DNA of 25,899 bases, taken from positions 6,317-32,215 of the forward strand of contig NZ_DXUU01000036.1 in NCBI RefSeq assembly GCF_019417665.1. Reading direction: 5' to 3'. Below, piece by piece: positions 1 to 6,328 of this stretch. This DNA is from Ruminococcus sp. Lineage in GTDB: Bacteria; Bacillota; Clostridia; Oscillospirales; Ruminococcaceae. The translations under genes were made by a program, and so were the position numbers. A model generated the notes under the pieces. That model was not told the DNA's origin and did no database searches. It was given only the letters and a program-made list of their open reading frames with translations. The stretch's first letter is position 1. Every line of letters begins with the position of its first letter.

Positions 1-270
1 CTGTCGTAGTGGTGTAAGTGGTCGGCGTTGTCATCCAATCTGTCGTGGTGGTGTAGGTGGTTGGCGTTGTCATCCAATCTGTCGTAGTGGTATAGGTGGT
101 TGGCGTTGTCATCCAATCTGTCGTGGTGGTGTAGGTGGTCGGCGTTGTCATCCAATCTGTCGTAGTGGTATAAGTGGTTGGCGTTGTCATCCAATCTGTC
201 GTGGTGGTGTAAGTGGTCGGCGTTGTCATCCAATCAGTAGTTGTATAGCTGGTCGGTGTTGTCACCCAAT
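1..270 (-). repeat. 39-bp in-frame tandem repeats (Thr-rich linker)
   Basis: Six consecutive 39-bp units start at 1, 40, 79, 118, 157 and 196, differing at only a few positions (mostly guc/gtc and a/g). A degenerate 36-bp seventh unit lies at 235-270. Each encodes 13 residues (D-W-M-T-T-P-T-T-Y-T-T-T-T). The unit is a multiple of three, so copy-number change keeps the reading frame. The array may continue beyond the left edge. Confidence 0.95.
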
Positions 271-1840
271 TAGAGGTTGTGGTAGTAGTTGTTGTTTCCA
301 CTGTAGTGGTTTCGGTCGTCTCCTCATAAAGCGGCATTTCCACACGGATATAGCCGTCCTCTAAGACCACATTGTCCGAAAAGACATCCTGATTGTCGCT
401 GTTGACATAAGCATAGTGGGGAAGTTCAATGATCTCGCCGTCCGAGATCGCCTCATCATAGCCATTTTCCATCCAGCACACTGGGAATTCGTAGTAATAC
501 GTACCGTATTCATCCGTTTCCAATTCCAGACCATACTCCTCTGCCAGAGCGACTACAGTCTCCTCATCCGGCACAGAAAACGTAAGCTGCATCAGCACGC
601 CGGAATCTGTCTCCGGTGTCATAAGGGAAGAGGAATCCAGTGCAAAGTAGATCTCGTTGCCTTCGTTGTACAAGACTTTGTTCATATTCGCTGTCAACCG
701 TGCACTGTTATAGACATCACCGACAAGTGCACTGTCCGCCATATAGGGCCAGTACAGCAGTCTTGCCGTAATTTCCGGCAGCCAGATCGCACCCTGAATC
801 CCATAAGAATCCATGGCATTCTTGATACAGATATCAAAATTCAGATCTTCTTCCATGCCGTCCTCCGGCCGTACGGTCATTTTTCCGAGAGACCAGACGC
901 TCTGTGTTCCCGCAGTATCATAAGCATTATAATGCTTCGTGGCTATATTCTGTAAATAACCGTTTGCCTCGCCCTGGTCGATGTTCTCCCACTCAGTGAA
1001 TGTTCCCTCATAATACACATCGCTCAGACTCAAACAGTCATAGGATACGCCATAGCCCCAGCTCGTTACGCTTACAGGCATATAAATAGTCGTCAGATTG
1101 TCGCAGTATCCAAAGGCATAATCCCCCAGTGTGGTCACGCCCTGAGGAATGGTCACAGATACCAGGGTGTCGCAGTCATAGAACGCATTCTCCCCGATAG
1201 CTGTCACAGGATATCCCTCATACTCAGACGGGATCACGATCTCAGACGCTGTTGACGTACAGTCAGTGAGTGTTGCCTCGCCGCCGCTGACGGTAAATGT
1301 CAAGCCACTCGACGTACCAGTACCATCTGGATACACATAATTATAATGTGTCGTAGCTATATTCAGCAAATAACCATTTGCCTCGCCCTGGTCAATGTTT
1401 TCCCATTCAGTAGATGTTCCCTCATAATACACATCGCTCAGACTCAAACAGTCATAGGACACGCCATAGCCCCAGCTCGTTACGCTTACAGGCATATAAA
1501 TAGTCGTCAGATTGTCGCAGTATCCAAAGGCATAATCCCCCAGTGTGGTCACGCCCTGGGGAATGGTCACGGATACCAGGGTGTCGCAGTCATAAAATAC
1601 TTTCTCCCCGATGGCTGTCACAGGATATCCCTCATACTCAGATGGGATCACAATTTCAGACGCTGTTGACGTACAGTCAGTGACTGTTGCCTCGCCGCCG
1701 CTAACGGTAAATATCAGACCATCTGTCAGCTCGTCCGCACTGACGCACAGCAAATTCCCACCAGCCAAAGGCAGCTGCAAACCAGAAAAGCCCACGATTG
1801 CGGCAGAAACCGCCGCCAAAACCTGTCTCCAAAATTTCAT
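1..1840 (-). CDS. Secreted BspA-type leucine-rich-repeat protein with Thr-rich tandem linker (C-terminus beyond window)
   Basis: The gene opens with ATG at 1838-1840 behind a good ribosome binding site (GAGAGGTG) and stays open for about 613 codons to the left edge, so the C-terminus is missing. Residues 1 to about 35 form a signal peptide (MKFWRQVLAAVSAAIVGFSG, likely cleaved near VSA-DE). Two nearly identical modules 138 residues apart (about 41-167 and 179-305) carry BspA/LRR_5 features such as AFGYCDNLTTIYMPVSVTSW. Residues about 306-500 form a beta-rich domain whose pattern (FDICIKN, then GVLMQLTFSVPD) recalls cohesin-like folds; that is inference. A Thr-rich stretch then leads into 13-residue repeats of the type DWMTTPTTYTTTT. 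Such linkers in ruminococcal proteins often precede a dockerin or wall anchor, but that part is not visible. The role is probably extracellular binding or scaffolding; no catalytic motif was seen. Confidence 0.85.
   Translation of the reverse strand, partial: MKFWRQVLAAVSAAIVGFSGLQLPLAGGNLLCVSADELTDGLIFTVSGGEATVTDCTSTASEIVIPSEYEGYPVTAIGEKVFYDCDTLVSVTIPQGVTTLGDYAFGYCDNLTTIYMPVSVTSWGYGVSYDCLSLSDVYYEGTSTEWENIDQGEANGYLLNIATTHYNYVYPDGTGTSSGLTFTVSGGEATLTDCTSTASEIVIPSEYEGYPVTAIGENAFYDCDTLVSVTIPQGVTTLGDYAFGYCDNLTTIYMPVSVTSWGYGVSYDCLSLSDVYYEGTFTEWENIDQGEANGYLQNIATKHYNAYDTAGTQSVWSLGKMTVRPEDGMEEDLNFDICIKNAMDSYGIQGAIWLPEITARLLYWPYMADSALVGDVYNSARLTANMNKVLYNEGNEIYFALDSSSLMTPETDSGVLMQLTFSVPDEETVVALAEEYGLELETDEYGTYYYEFPVCWMENGYDEAISDGEIIELPHYAYVNSDNQDVFSDNVVLEDGYIRVEMPLYEETTETTTVETTTTTTTSNWVTTPTSYTTTDWMTTPTTYTTTTDWMTTPTTYTTTTDWMTTPTTYTTTTDWMTTPTTYTTTTDWMTTPTTYTTTTDWMTTPTTYTTTT
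928..1720 (-). repeat. Internal duplication: two LRR modules offset by 414 bp
   Basis: The segments at about 928-1306 and 1342-1720 are nearly identical at the DNA level with an offset of exactly 414 bp (138 codons). Most differences are single silent-looking changes. The DNA-level identity indicates a recent duplication or ongoing gene conversion inside the LRR gene. Confidence 0.9.
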
Positions 1841-1902
1841 ACTATGCACCTCTCAAAAAATACGCATATCTTTGTTTCCTGAAATAATATGTTGTTTTTC
1901 CC

Positions 1903-1931
1903 ATTATATCACAAAGCCAAATACATTTCAA
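1903..1931 (-). promoter_or_regulatory. SigA-type promoter for the LRR protein gene
   Basis: On the minus strand TTGAAA (1926-1931) is followed by a 17-nt spacer and TATAAT (1903-1908). Transcription would begin near 1896, giving a leader of about 55 nt before the ATG at 1840. Confidence 0.7.
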
Positions 1932-2059
1932 CTATTTTGCAGAAAAACCACACAAATCAATTTTTTCTTATTGCATCTTAGGCAACACCACATTGCCTTT
2001 TCATGAAAATTTCCCTCAGTGTATATTTCTGCCGATTTTGCAGACAATATCAGCACCAT

Positions 2060-2079
2060 CGCAGAAACCATTTTCTGCG
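2060..2079. other. Short inverted repeat in the spoVT leader
   Basis: An 8-bp perfect inverted repeat (CGCAGAAA, 4-nt spacer, TTTCTGCG) lies 35 nt upstream of the spoVT start codon. It could be a protein-binding site or a leader hairpin; nothing in the sequence decides. No convincing SigA or SigG promoter was identified in the gap. Confidence 0.4.
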
Positions 2080-2114
2080 ACGCACCAGAAAAAATGAACA
2101 GGAGGATCACATAG

Positions 2115-2654
2115 ATGAAAGCAACAGGAATCGTCAGACGTATTGATGATCTCGGACGTGTTGTCATTCCGAAGGAAATCCGCCGCACCATGCGGATCCG
2201 GGAGGGTGACCCACTGGAAATCTACACCAGCAGTGACGGAGAGGTCATTTTTAAGAAATATTCCCCCATCGGCGAAATGAGCGAAAATGCCGCACAGGTG
2301 GCAGATATCATGCACAAACTCGCCGGTTGTCCGGTAGCAGTGTTCGATCGGGATCACGTAGTTTCCGTATCCGGCGCAGCCAAAAAGGAATGGAACGCCA
2401 GACGTGTTTCTCCCGAACTGGAAGAACTCATGGAAAACCGCCGCCAGTATTTTTCTGAATCCGGTCAGCCAGAGCTGATCCCGGCGGAAGGCATGGATAA
2501 AGGCGCCACAGCATGTATGCCTATTATTGCCGCAGGAGATGTCACCGGTGCAGTGGCATTTCTGGACAACGGCGATGGCGCAGGGCTGAATGAAAGCCAG
2601 AAGAGCCTGATCCAGGCGGCGTCACAGTTTCTGGGTCGCCAGCTGGAAGGATAA
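2115..2654 (+). CDS. spoVT: Stage V sporulation transcriptional regulator SpoVT
   Basis: This is a 179-residue protein, the usual SpoVT length. Residues 1-50 form an AbrB-type swapped-hairpin DNA-binding domain (MKATGIVRRIDDLGRVVIPK, then EIRRTMRIREGDPLEI). The remainder (about 55-179) matches the GAF-like sensor domain that distinguishes SpoVT from AbrB and Abh. In Bacillus, SpoVT acts in the forespore, tuning SigG-dependent genes; that role is known for the family and inferred here. The ATG follows a strong AGGAGGATCAC-type ribosome binding site. The gene is monocistronic and followed directly by a terminator. Its presence argues that the organism belongs to a sporulating lineage. Confidence 0.95.
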   Translation: MKATGIVRRIDDLGRVVIPKEIRRTMRIREGDPLEIYTSSDGEVIFKKYSPIGEMSENAAQVADIMHKLAGCPVAVFDRDHVVSVSGAAKKEWNARRVSPELEELMENRRQYFSESGQPELIPAEGMDKGATACMPIIAAGDVTGAVAFLDNGDGAGLNESQKSLIQAASQFLGRQLEG

Positions 2655-2656
2655 AC

Positions 2657-2690
2657 ACAAAACGGGCAGACCAAAATCTGCCCGTTTTGT
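2657..2690. terminator. Rho-independent terminator between convergent genes
   Basis: A 14-bp perfect stem (ACAAAACGGGCAGA / TCTGCCCGTTTTGT) with a 6-nt loop starts 3 nt after the spoVT stop. A-rich and T-rich stem bases make it usable from both sides, so it can also stop the convergent gene ending at 2710. Confidence 0.9.
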
Positions 2691-2709
2691 TTGTGCATAT
2701 TATCGAAAA

Positions 2710-2949
2710 TCAATCCAAGTAATTGCCCACTGGACTCTGATTGTACTGCTTGACGATTTTCAGAATAATGGAATCATCCGGTTGTACCATTTCCTCCAGA
2801 ATGCGGTACTGTGTCCGGCTGCGTTCCATGGAAGCCTTGTAGTGTTCCACCTCTTCCTTTACTTTTTCGGCTGCATAGTTGTGTTCTTCGCCGTCTTTCA
2901 GCATAAAATGCAGTGTCTGACAAATGCACGCTGATTGTATCCGTTTCAT
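2710..2949 (-). CDS. Small protein of unknown function (79 aa)
   Basis: I do not recognise a named family. The ATG at 2949 has a strong ribosome binding site (CGGAGG, 9-nt spacing) and a promoter upstream, and the gene ends just before a terminator, so it is very likely expressed. The product is charged, mostly helical in appearance, begins MKRIQSACICQTLHFMLKDG and ends KQYNQSPVGNYLD. It contains an EEVEHYKASMERSRTQYRILEE stretch likely to form a helix. There are two N-terminal cysteines (CIC) but no signal peptide or membrane segment. It lies convergent to spoVT and upstream of the toxin-antitoxin-like locus, with no clear functional link to either. Confidence 0.75.
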   Translation of the reverse strand: MKRIQSACICQTLHFMLKDGEEHNYAAEKVKEEVEHYKASMERSRTQYRILEEMVQPDDSIILKIVKQYNQSPVGNYLD

Positions 2950-3017
2950 GTGTAAATACCTCCGTTTTCAGAAAATTGCTTTTCAGACCGCAGGGAATAT
3001 TCCTGCATCTATATATA

Positions 3018-3047
3018 ATTATAGCAAACTTTCGCCGGAAACTGCAA
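3018..3047 (-). promoter_or_regulatory. Promoter for the 79-aa gene
   Basis: On the minus strand TTGCAG (3042-3047), an 18-nt spacer and an extended -10 (TGCTATAAT, core 3018-3023). The leader would be about 60 nt. Confidence 0.6.
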
Positions 3048-3098
3048 AGGCGTTTTTTCACAAATTTTTTGATGATTGTTTTTGTGCAAAATTTATCC

Positions 3099-3127
3099 TT
3101 GACAAAACAGATGTCACATGGTATAAT
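3099..3127 (+). promoter_or_regulatory. Consensus promoter for the antisense RNA
   Basis: TTGACA (3099-3104), a 17-nt spacer and TATAAT (3122-3127) match the SigA consensus exactly. No coding gene follows: the transcript would start near 3134 and reach a terminator after about 75 nt. The perfect boxes imply a strong, constitutive small-RNA promoter, as expected for a type I antitoxin. Confidence 0.9.
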
Positions 3128-3133
3128 AAAATT

Positions 3134-3210
3134 AATCACAAAAGAGAGTATGTCCATACGGACACACAAAAAACAAAAGCCCCGGAGCTGCAACTCCGGG
3201 GCTTTTGCCT
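3134..3210 (+). ncRNA. Candidate antisense antitoxin RNA (RNA II-like)
   Basis: A short transcript is defined by a perfect promoter (3099-3127) and a strong terminator (3175-3206). It has no ribosome binding site and no plausible ORF. Its 5' part (3140-3165) repeats the sequence at 3315-3343 with 24 of 26 aligned positions identical. Because 3315-3343 is the antisense strand of the toxin start region, this RNA can pair with the toxin mRNA over the start codon and the edge of the Shine-Dalgarno sequence. It can also pair through the shared terminator, whose loop sequences (CUGCAA and UUGCAG) are complementary. This is the arrangement of RNA II in the Fst/par system; function here is inferred. 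Confidence 0.8.
3175..3206. terminator. Bidirectional terminator shared by toxin mRNA and antisense RNA
   Basis: A perfect 13-bp stem (AAAAGCCCCGGAG / CTCCGGGGCTTTT) with a 6-nt loop (CTGCAA). It is flanked by A-rich sequence on the left and T-rich on the right, so it terminates transcripts from both directions. It lies 30 nt beyond the toxin stop codon. Confidence 0.95.
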
Positions 3211-3236
3211 TATTCAAAAAGATAAGATACAGTGGG

Positions 3237-3335
3237 CTACTTGTCGGACTTATGTCGATTGTCTAACCACTTGCAAATGCAGTAACCAACTACACGTGCC
3301 ATGACACCGACAACAAAAGAGAATATGTATTCCAT
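3237..3335 (-). CDS. Fst-like small membrane toxin peptide (32 aa)
   Basis: The ORF is too short for usual ORF cut-offs. ATG at 3333-3335 is preceded by a strong Shine-Dalgarno sequence (GGAGGTG, 3341-3347). The peptide starts MEYIFSFVVGVMARVVGYCI, a single membrane-spanning segment, and ends CKWLDNRHKSDK, a charged tail. This matches Fst-family toxins (about 30-33 residues, one transmembrane helix, a W-L near the membrane boundary, polar C-terminus), although the Pro usual in the Fst helix is absent. Fst-type peptides damage the membrane and nucleoid when overproduced; that is known for the family only. A promoter (3378-3406), leader hairpin (3344-3363) and convergent antisense RNA complete the module. 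It could instead be a harmless small membrane protein, but the RNA architecture argues for a type I toxin. Confidence 0.82.
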   Translation of the reverse strand: MEYIFSFVVGVMARVVGYCICKWLDNRHKSDK

Positions 3336-3343
3336 ACGGTCAC

Positions 3344-3363
3344 CTCCCTCCTTGCGGAAGAAG
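3344..3363 (-). promoter_or_regulatory. 5'-UTR hairpin covering the toxin Shine-Dalgarno region
   Basis: In the toxin mRNA CUUCUUCC pairs with GGAGGGAG (8 bp, two G-U pairs) around a GCAA tetraloop (GNRA type). The stem includes part of the GGAGG ribosome binding site, so it should dampen translation. Fst mRNA also has an upstream helix that controls ribosome access. Confidence 0.65.
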
Positions 3364-3377
3364 CCGACAATAAATAC

Positions 3378-3406
3378 AGTGTATCACATAAATCTATAAT
3401 TGTCAA
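3378..3406 (-). promoter_or_regulatory. Promoter for the toxin mRNA
   Basis: On the minus strand TTGACA (3401-3406), a 17-nt spacer and TACACT (3378-3383) with an extended -10 TG (TGATACACT). A second TTGACA lies 10 bp upstream (3411-3416). Start near 3371 gives a transcript of about 190-200 nt ending at the shared terminator. Confidence 0.75.
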
Positions 3407-3463
3407 TAATTGTCAATTTTTCTGTCGTAGCACACAGGATACTCTTCTTAGAATCCCTATACT

Positions 3464-6250
3464 TTACCCCAACTGTATCCGATACAAGCAAGCCATACCC
3501 TTTATCTCCAGGCGCAGATCTGCCTGTCCGGAAAATGGCTTCAGCAAAATGGAATACACCTGAAAATCATCCATACAACGTGCAGGCAGAATCTCCGTCT
3601 TACCCAGTTCCTCCTCGCCAGCATACAACATCACAGTTGCTTTGCCGCAAGGGGCAGCTGCCCATAATTCTGCCTTGGTGTAGCCTGCAAACATCGCATC
3701 TGCAAAGGTAAAAGAACCACCCCAATCATTGGTGCAGCCGTACCAATCATTTTCCTGCATGGAAAATGTCAGCTGTGTCATCATACCAGCCTTGCTGTCA
3801 TAATTTTTCACCAGAACCGGCTGAGACAGACCTCTGGGCGGAATGCTTTCTCCCGGAATATCCACCTCAGTCTCCAGCCGGATATCTGCTGACGACGCAC
3901 CGGCAAAGAAGCGATATCGTCCCTGCTCCACGATCATTTTTTCTCGTGTCACATCATAGCATTCCAAAGCATACCAGGGCACAAAAATAGTCACCGGCAC
4001 AGCCGTCCCAGCAGGCACCGGCACACGCTGAAACCCACACAACTGCCGGTTCGGACGCTTCATGCGGGATGTGAGCGCACGGAAATACAGCTGCACTACC
4101 TCATCGCCGTCCCGCTCCGAGGTATTTTCCACCATCAGCCGAAGCAATACACCCTCCGGCTTCACCTCTGCGGTCAGATCATGGTATGCAAATGTGGAAT
4201 AGGACAGCCCATGGCCAAAGGGATATAGAGGTTCTGCCGTGTCATATAAATAAGTACGTTCAGCGTCAATAATGTCATATTCCATAATATCGGGCAGATC
4301 CTGCGCCGTTTTATACCAAGTGATCGGACAGCGTGCCGCCGGATTATTTTTTCCAAGAAGCGTATCCGCCACTGCATTACCCAGCTCTGCTCCGGCGTGC
4401 GTAGTATACAAGATCGCCGGCAAAAGGGACTGCGCTTCGCCCAGGGCATAAGGATAGCTGGAAACCACGGTGAGCACAGTGTTGGGATTTGCCGCCTGTA
4501 CAGCACGGAGCAGTTTCTTCTGATGTGCCGGCAACTCCAGATCGGGACGGTCATAGCACTCCCGTGCCACCTGCATAGGATGGTTACCCAGACAAAGGAT
4601 CACCACATCTGCCGCTTTTGCCAGTGCAGCCGCACGTGCTGCACCATCCTCTGCTGTTACGATCCGAAACAGCCGGTCTGCCGCCGGACGACCGGATCTC
4701 ACTGCGCCCAGCGTGCCATCTGCCCGGACAGCCACGTCCATGGGAATATCGTGCCAGCTGCGAAACCGTATCGCATCGCCGTAAGGTTCCGGGCGCAGCC
4801 ATTCCTTGATAAACCACTCATAGGGTGTTTCACTTGCGGCACGATAAATACCATCCTCAATGACATAGCGATCATTGCAGCAGGCACGCAGATTCACGCT
4901 GCCGAAATCCCAGTCGTGATACCGGAACCGTTCCCGTTCTCCCATCCGCTCCCCATTGGCACAGATGGTGCCGTCCTCTGCCACAGAGAGAAATTTTCCA
5001 TTCTGTAGAGACTGCACGCCCACAATATCATAGCCGTCATCAAAGAGCACCTGTTCTGCGCCCAGACGTTCCCGGAGCGCATCTACAATATGCACTGCAT
5101 AGGATGCCGTACCTGTATACCAGTCCCGATAATTCTCCGCACCCAAAGGACCAATCACAGCGACCTTTGCATCAGGTTTCAGATCCAGAGGCAGAATACC
5201 GTCGTTATGCAGCAGGCACATCTGCTCCATAGCTGCACAGCGATTCACTGCACGGTGAATCATCGTATCCGTTTCTGCCGGTTCTGTATTATAGGGGCAC
5301 TTGTCCCCATCGAATTCTCCCAACCGAAACCGACCCAACATGGAATTTCCCACAGCACGGTCAATATCCGCTTCGTTAATCAGCCCACGATCCAGGGCAT
5401 CTCTGGCAGCAGCGGCAACCATTTCTGCATCATCAGTCATAATGTCATTGCCGTTTCTGAGACAGGCTGCCAGCGCTTCAGCATGGGTAGCGTGAGAACG
5501 ATGTGCCAGGACATTCTGAGAAAAATCTGCGCCGTCTGTTACCACAAATCCCAATTTCCACTGATCTTTCACCACGGTTTTCAGATCCGGATTCATACAC
5601 GCAGGAACGCCGTTCAGTTCGTTATAGGCAGTCATCATAGAACCAGCACCGCCCCGAACGATAGACGCTTCAAAGGCACGATAATAGTATTCGTGAAGGG
5701 TACGAGGCATCACATTGGAAGAACAGCGATCCCGCTGCTTTTCGTTATTGTTTGCGCAGAAATGTTTGAGGGTAGGAATCGTCCGGCGGTACACCGGATC
5801 GTTGCCAGCCATGCCCTGAGTATATGCCGTGGTCATTTCACCGATGAGAAAGGGATCTTCACCATAGCCCTCTTCGGTGCGTCCCCATCTGGGGTCACGC
5901 TCCGGGTCAACTGTCGGACCCCAGAGCATAAGATGACTCTTGGGATCTTTCCGATGAAAATAACGTGCTTCTTCCCCGGCGATCTCCCCCAGCTGTTCCA
6001 TCAGATTCGGATCAAAGGTTGACGCCAGACCAATGGGCTGGGGGAACACGGTAGAATATTCTCCCGGTTCTCTGGAAACATATCCCCGTGCCACCTCAGT
6101 GCCGATGTACCACTCGCCCACGCCCAACCGTTCCACTGGCATCTGGTGGGTGGAAAGCAAATAAATTTTTTCTGCAATGGTCAGCCGGGACAGCAGATCC
6201 CGGACACGTTCTTCCATGGGAAGAGCTGTATTCTGAAATGGATATGTCAT
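3464..6250 (-). CDS. Family 3 glycoside hydrolase (beta-glucosidase/beta-xylosidase type) with inserted beta-trefoil-like domain
   Basis: The ATG at 6250 has the ribosome binding site AAGGAGAATACG; the reading frame extends upstream to 6319 without one. The 928-residue product has no signal peptide, so it should act in the cytoplasm on imported oligosaccharides. Order of parts: GH3 N-terminal barrel (about 14-310) with RWGRTEEGYGEDP and KHF motifs and nucleophile Asp239 in FVVTDGAD; GH3 C-terminal sandwich (about 342-410 and 537-680) with likely acid/base Glu564 in RECYDRPDLELP; FnIII-like domain (about 690-795); and a C-terminal jelly-roll, CBM6-like region (about 810-928). The C-terminal sandwich is interrupted at about 412-536 by a segment reminiscent of fascin-type beta-trefoils (NGKFLSVAEDG). 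Specificity cannot be fixed; beta-xylosidase or beta-glucosidase is likely. It follows tadA in an apparent operon. Confidence 0.9.
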   Translation of the reverse strand: MTYPFQNTALPMEERVRDLLSRLTIAEKIYLLSTHQMPVERLGVGEWYIGTEVARGYVSREPGEYSTVFPQPIGLASTFDPNLMEQLGEIAGEEARYFHRKDPKSHLMLWGPTVDPERDPRWGRTEEGYGEDPFLIGEMTTAYTQGMAGNDPVYRRTIPTLKHFCANNNEKQRDRCSSNVMPRTLHEYYYRAFEASIVRGGAGSMMTAYNELNGVPACMNPDLKTVVKDQWKLGFVVTDGADFSQNVLAHRSHATHAEALAACLRNGNDIMTDDAEMVAAAARDALDRGLINEADIDRAVGNSMLGRFRLGEFDGDKCPYNTEPAETDTMIHRAVNRCAAMEQMCLLHNDGILPLDLKPDAKVAVIGPLGAENYRDWYTGTASYAVHIVDALRERLGAEQVLFDDGYDIVGVQSLQNGKFLSVAEDGTICANGERMGERERFRYHDWDFGSVNLRACCNDRYVIEDGIYRAASETPYEWFIKEWLRPEPYGDAIRFRSWHDIPMDVAVRADGTLGAVRSGRPAADRLFRIVTAEDGAARAAALAKAADVVILCLGNHPMQVARECYDRPDLELPAHQKKLLRAVQAANPNTVLTVVSSYPYALGEAQSLLPAILYTTHAGAELGNAVADTLLGKNNPAARCPITWYKTAQDLPDIMEYDIIDAERTYLYDTAEPLYPFGHGLSYSTFAYHDLTAEVKPEGVLLRLMVENTSERDGDEVVQLYFRALTSRMKRPNRQLCGFQRVPVPAGTAVPVTIFVPWYALECYDVTREKMIVEQGRYRFFAGASSADIRLETEVDIPGESIPPRGLSQPVLVKNYDSKAGMMTQLTFSMQENDWYGCTNDWGGSFTFADAMFAGYTKAELWAAAPCGKATVMLYAGEEELGKTEILPARCMDDFQVYSILLKPFSGQADLRLEIKGMACLYRIQLG

Positions 6251-6273
6251 CGTATTCTCCTTGAGTTGTATTT

Positions 6274-6310
6274 CAGGCAACGCCGTAAAAAGACCGCCTG
6301 TCAGATTTGC
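6274..6310 (+). repeat. Diverged copy of the short GGCAA repeat family
   Basis: The segment CAGGCAACGCCGTAAAAAGA continuing CCGCCTGTCAGATTTGC aligns with the minus strand of the hairpins at 18493-18542 and 19719-19758 (shared GGCAA, CCG, AAAGA, CGCCTG, TTTGC). It sits between the tadA stop and the GH3 ribosome binding site. Confidence 0.6.
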
Positions 6311-6328
6311 ACACCCCATTTTTTCGAT

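Larger units (their letters stand above)
3140..3343. repeat. Direct repeat pair DRa (3140-3165) and DRb (3315-3343)
   Basis: DRa and DRb share two 13-nt blocks: AAAAGAGAGTATG against AAAAGAGAATATG, and TCCATACGGACAC against TCCATACGGTCAC. DRb has three extra bases (3328-3330) between the blocks. DRa lies at the 5' end of the small RNA and DRb covers the toxin translation start, so they are the antisense pairing sites. Fst/par loci have equivalent direct repeats DRa and DRb. Confidence 0.85.

Noticed and set aside
1..270. CRISPR-like array of 39-bp repeats
   Set aside because: Units are directly adjacent with no unique spacers and are in frame with a secreted protein; they encode a Thr-rich linker.
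416..955. 179-codon open frame on the plus strand
   Set aside because: Antisense to the LRR protein gene that continues through it on the minus strand.
2913..3304. Open frames over the toxin-antitoxin locus on the plus strand
   Set aside because: They cross a perfect promoter and terminator and lack ribosome binding sites; the 32-aa minus-strand ORF explains the region better.
5090..6022. 310-codon open frame on the plus strand
   Set aside because: Antisense shadow of the GH3 gene; composition is Cys/His/Arg-rich as in shadow frames.
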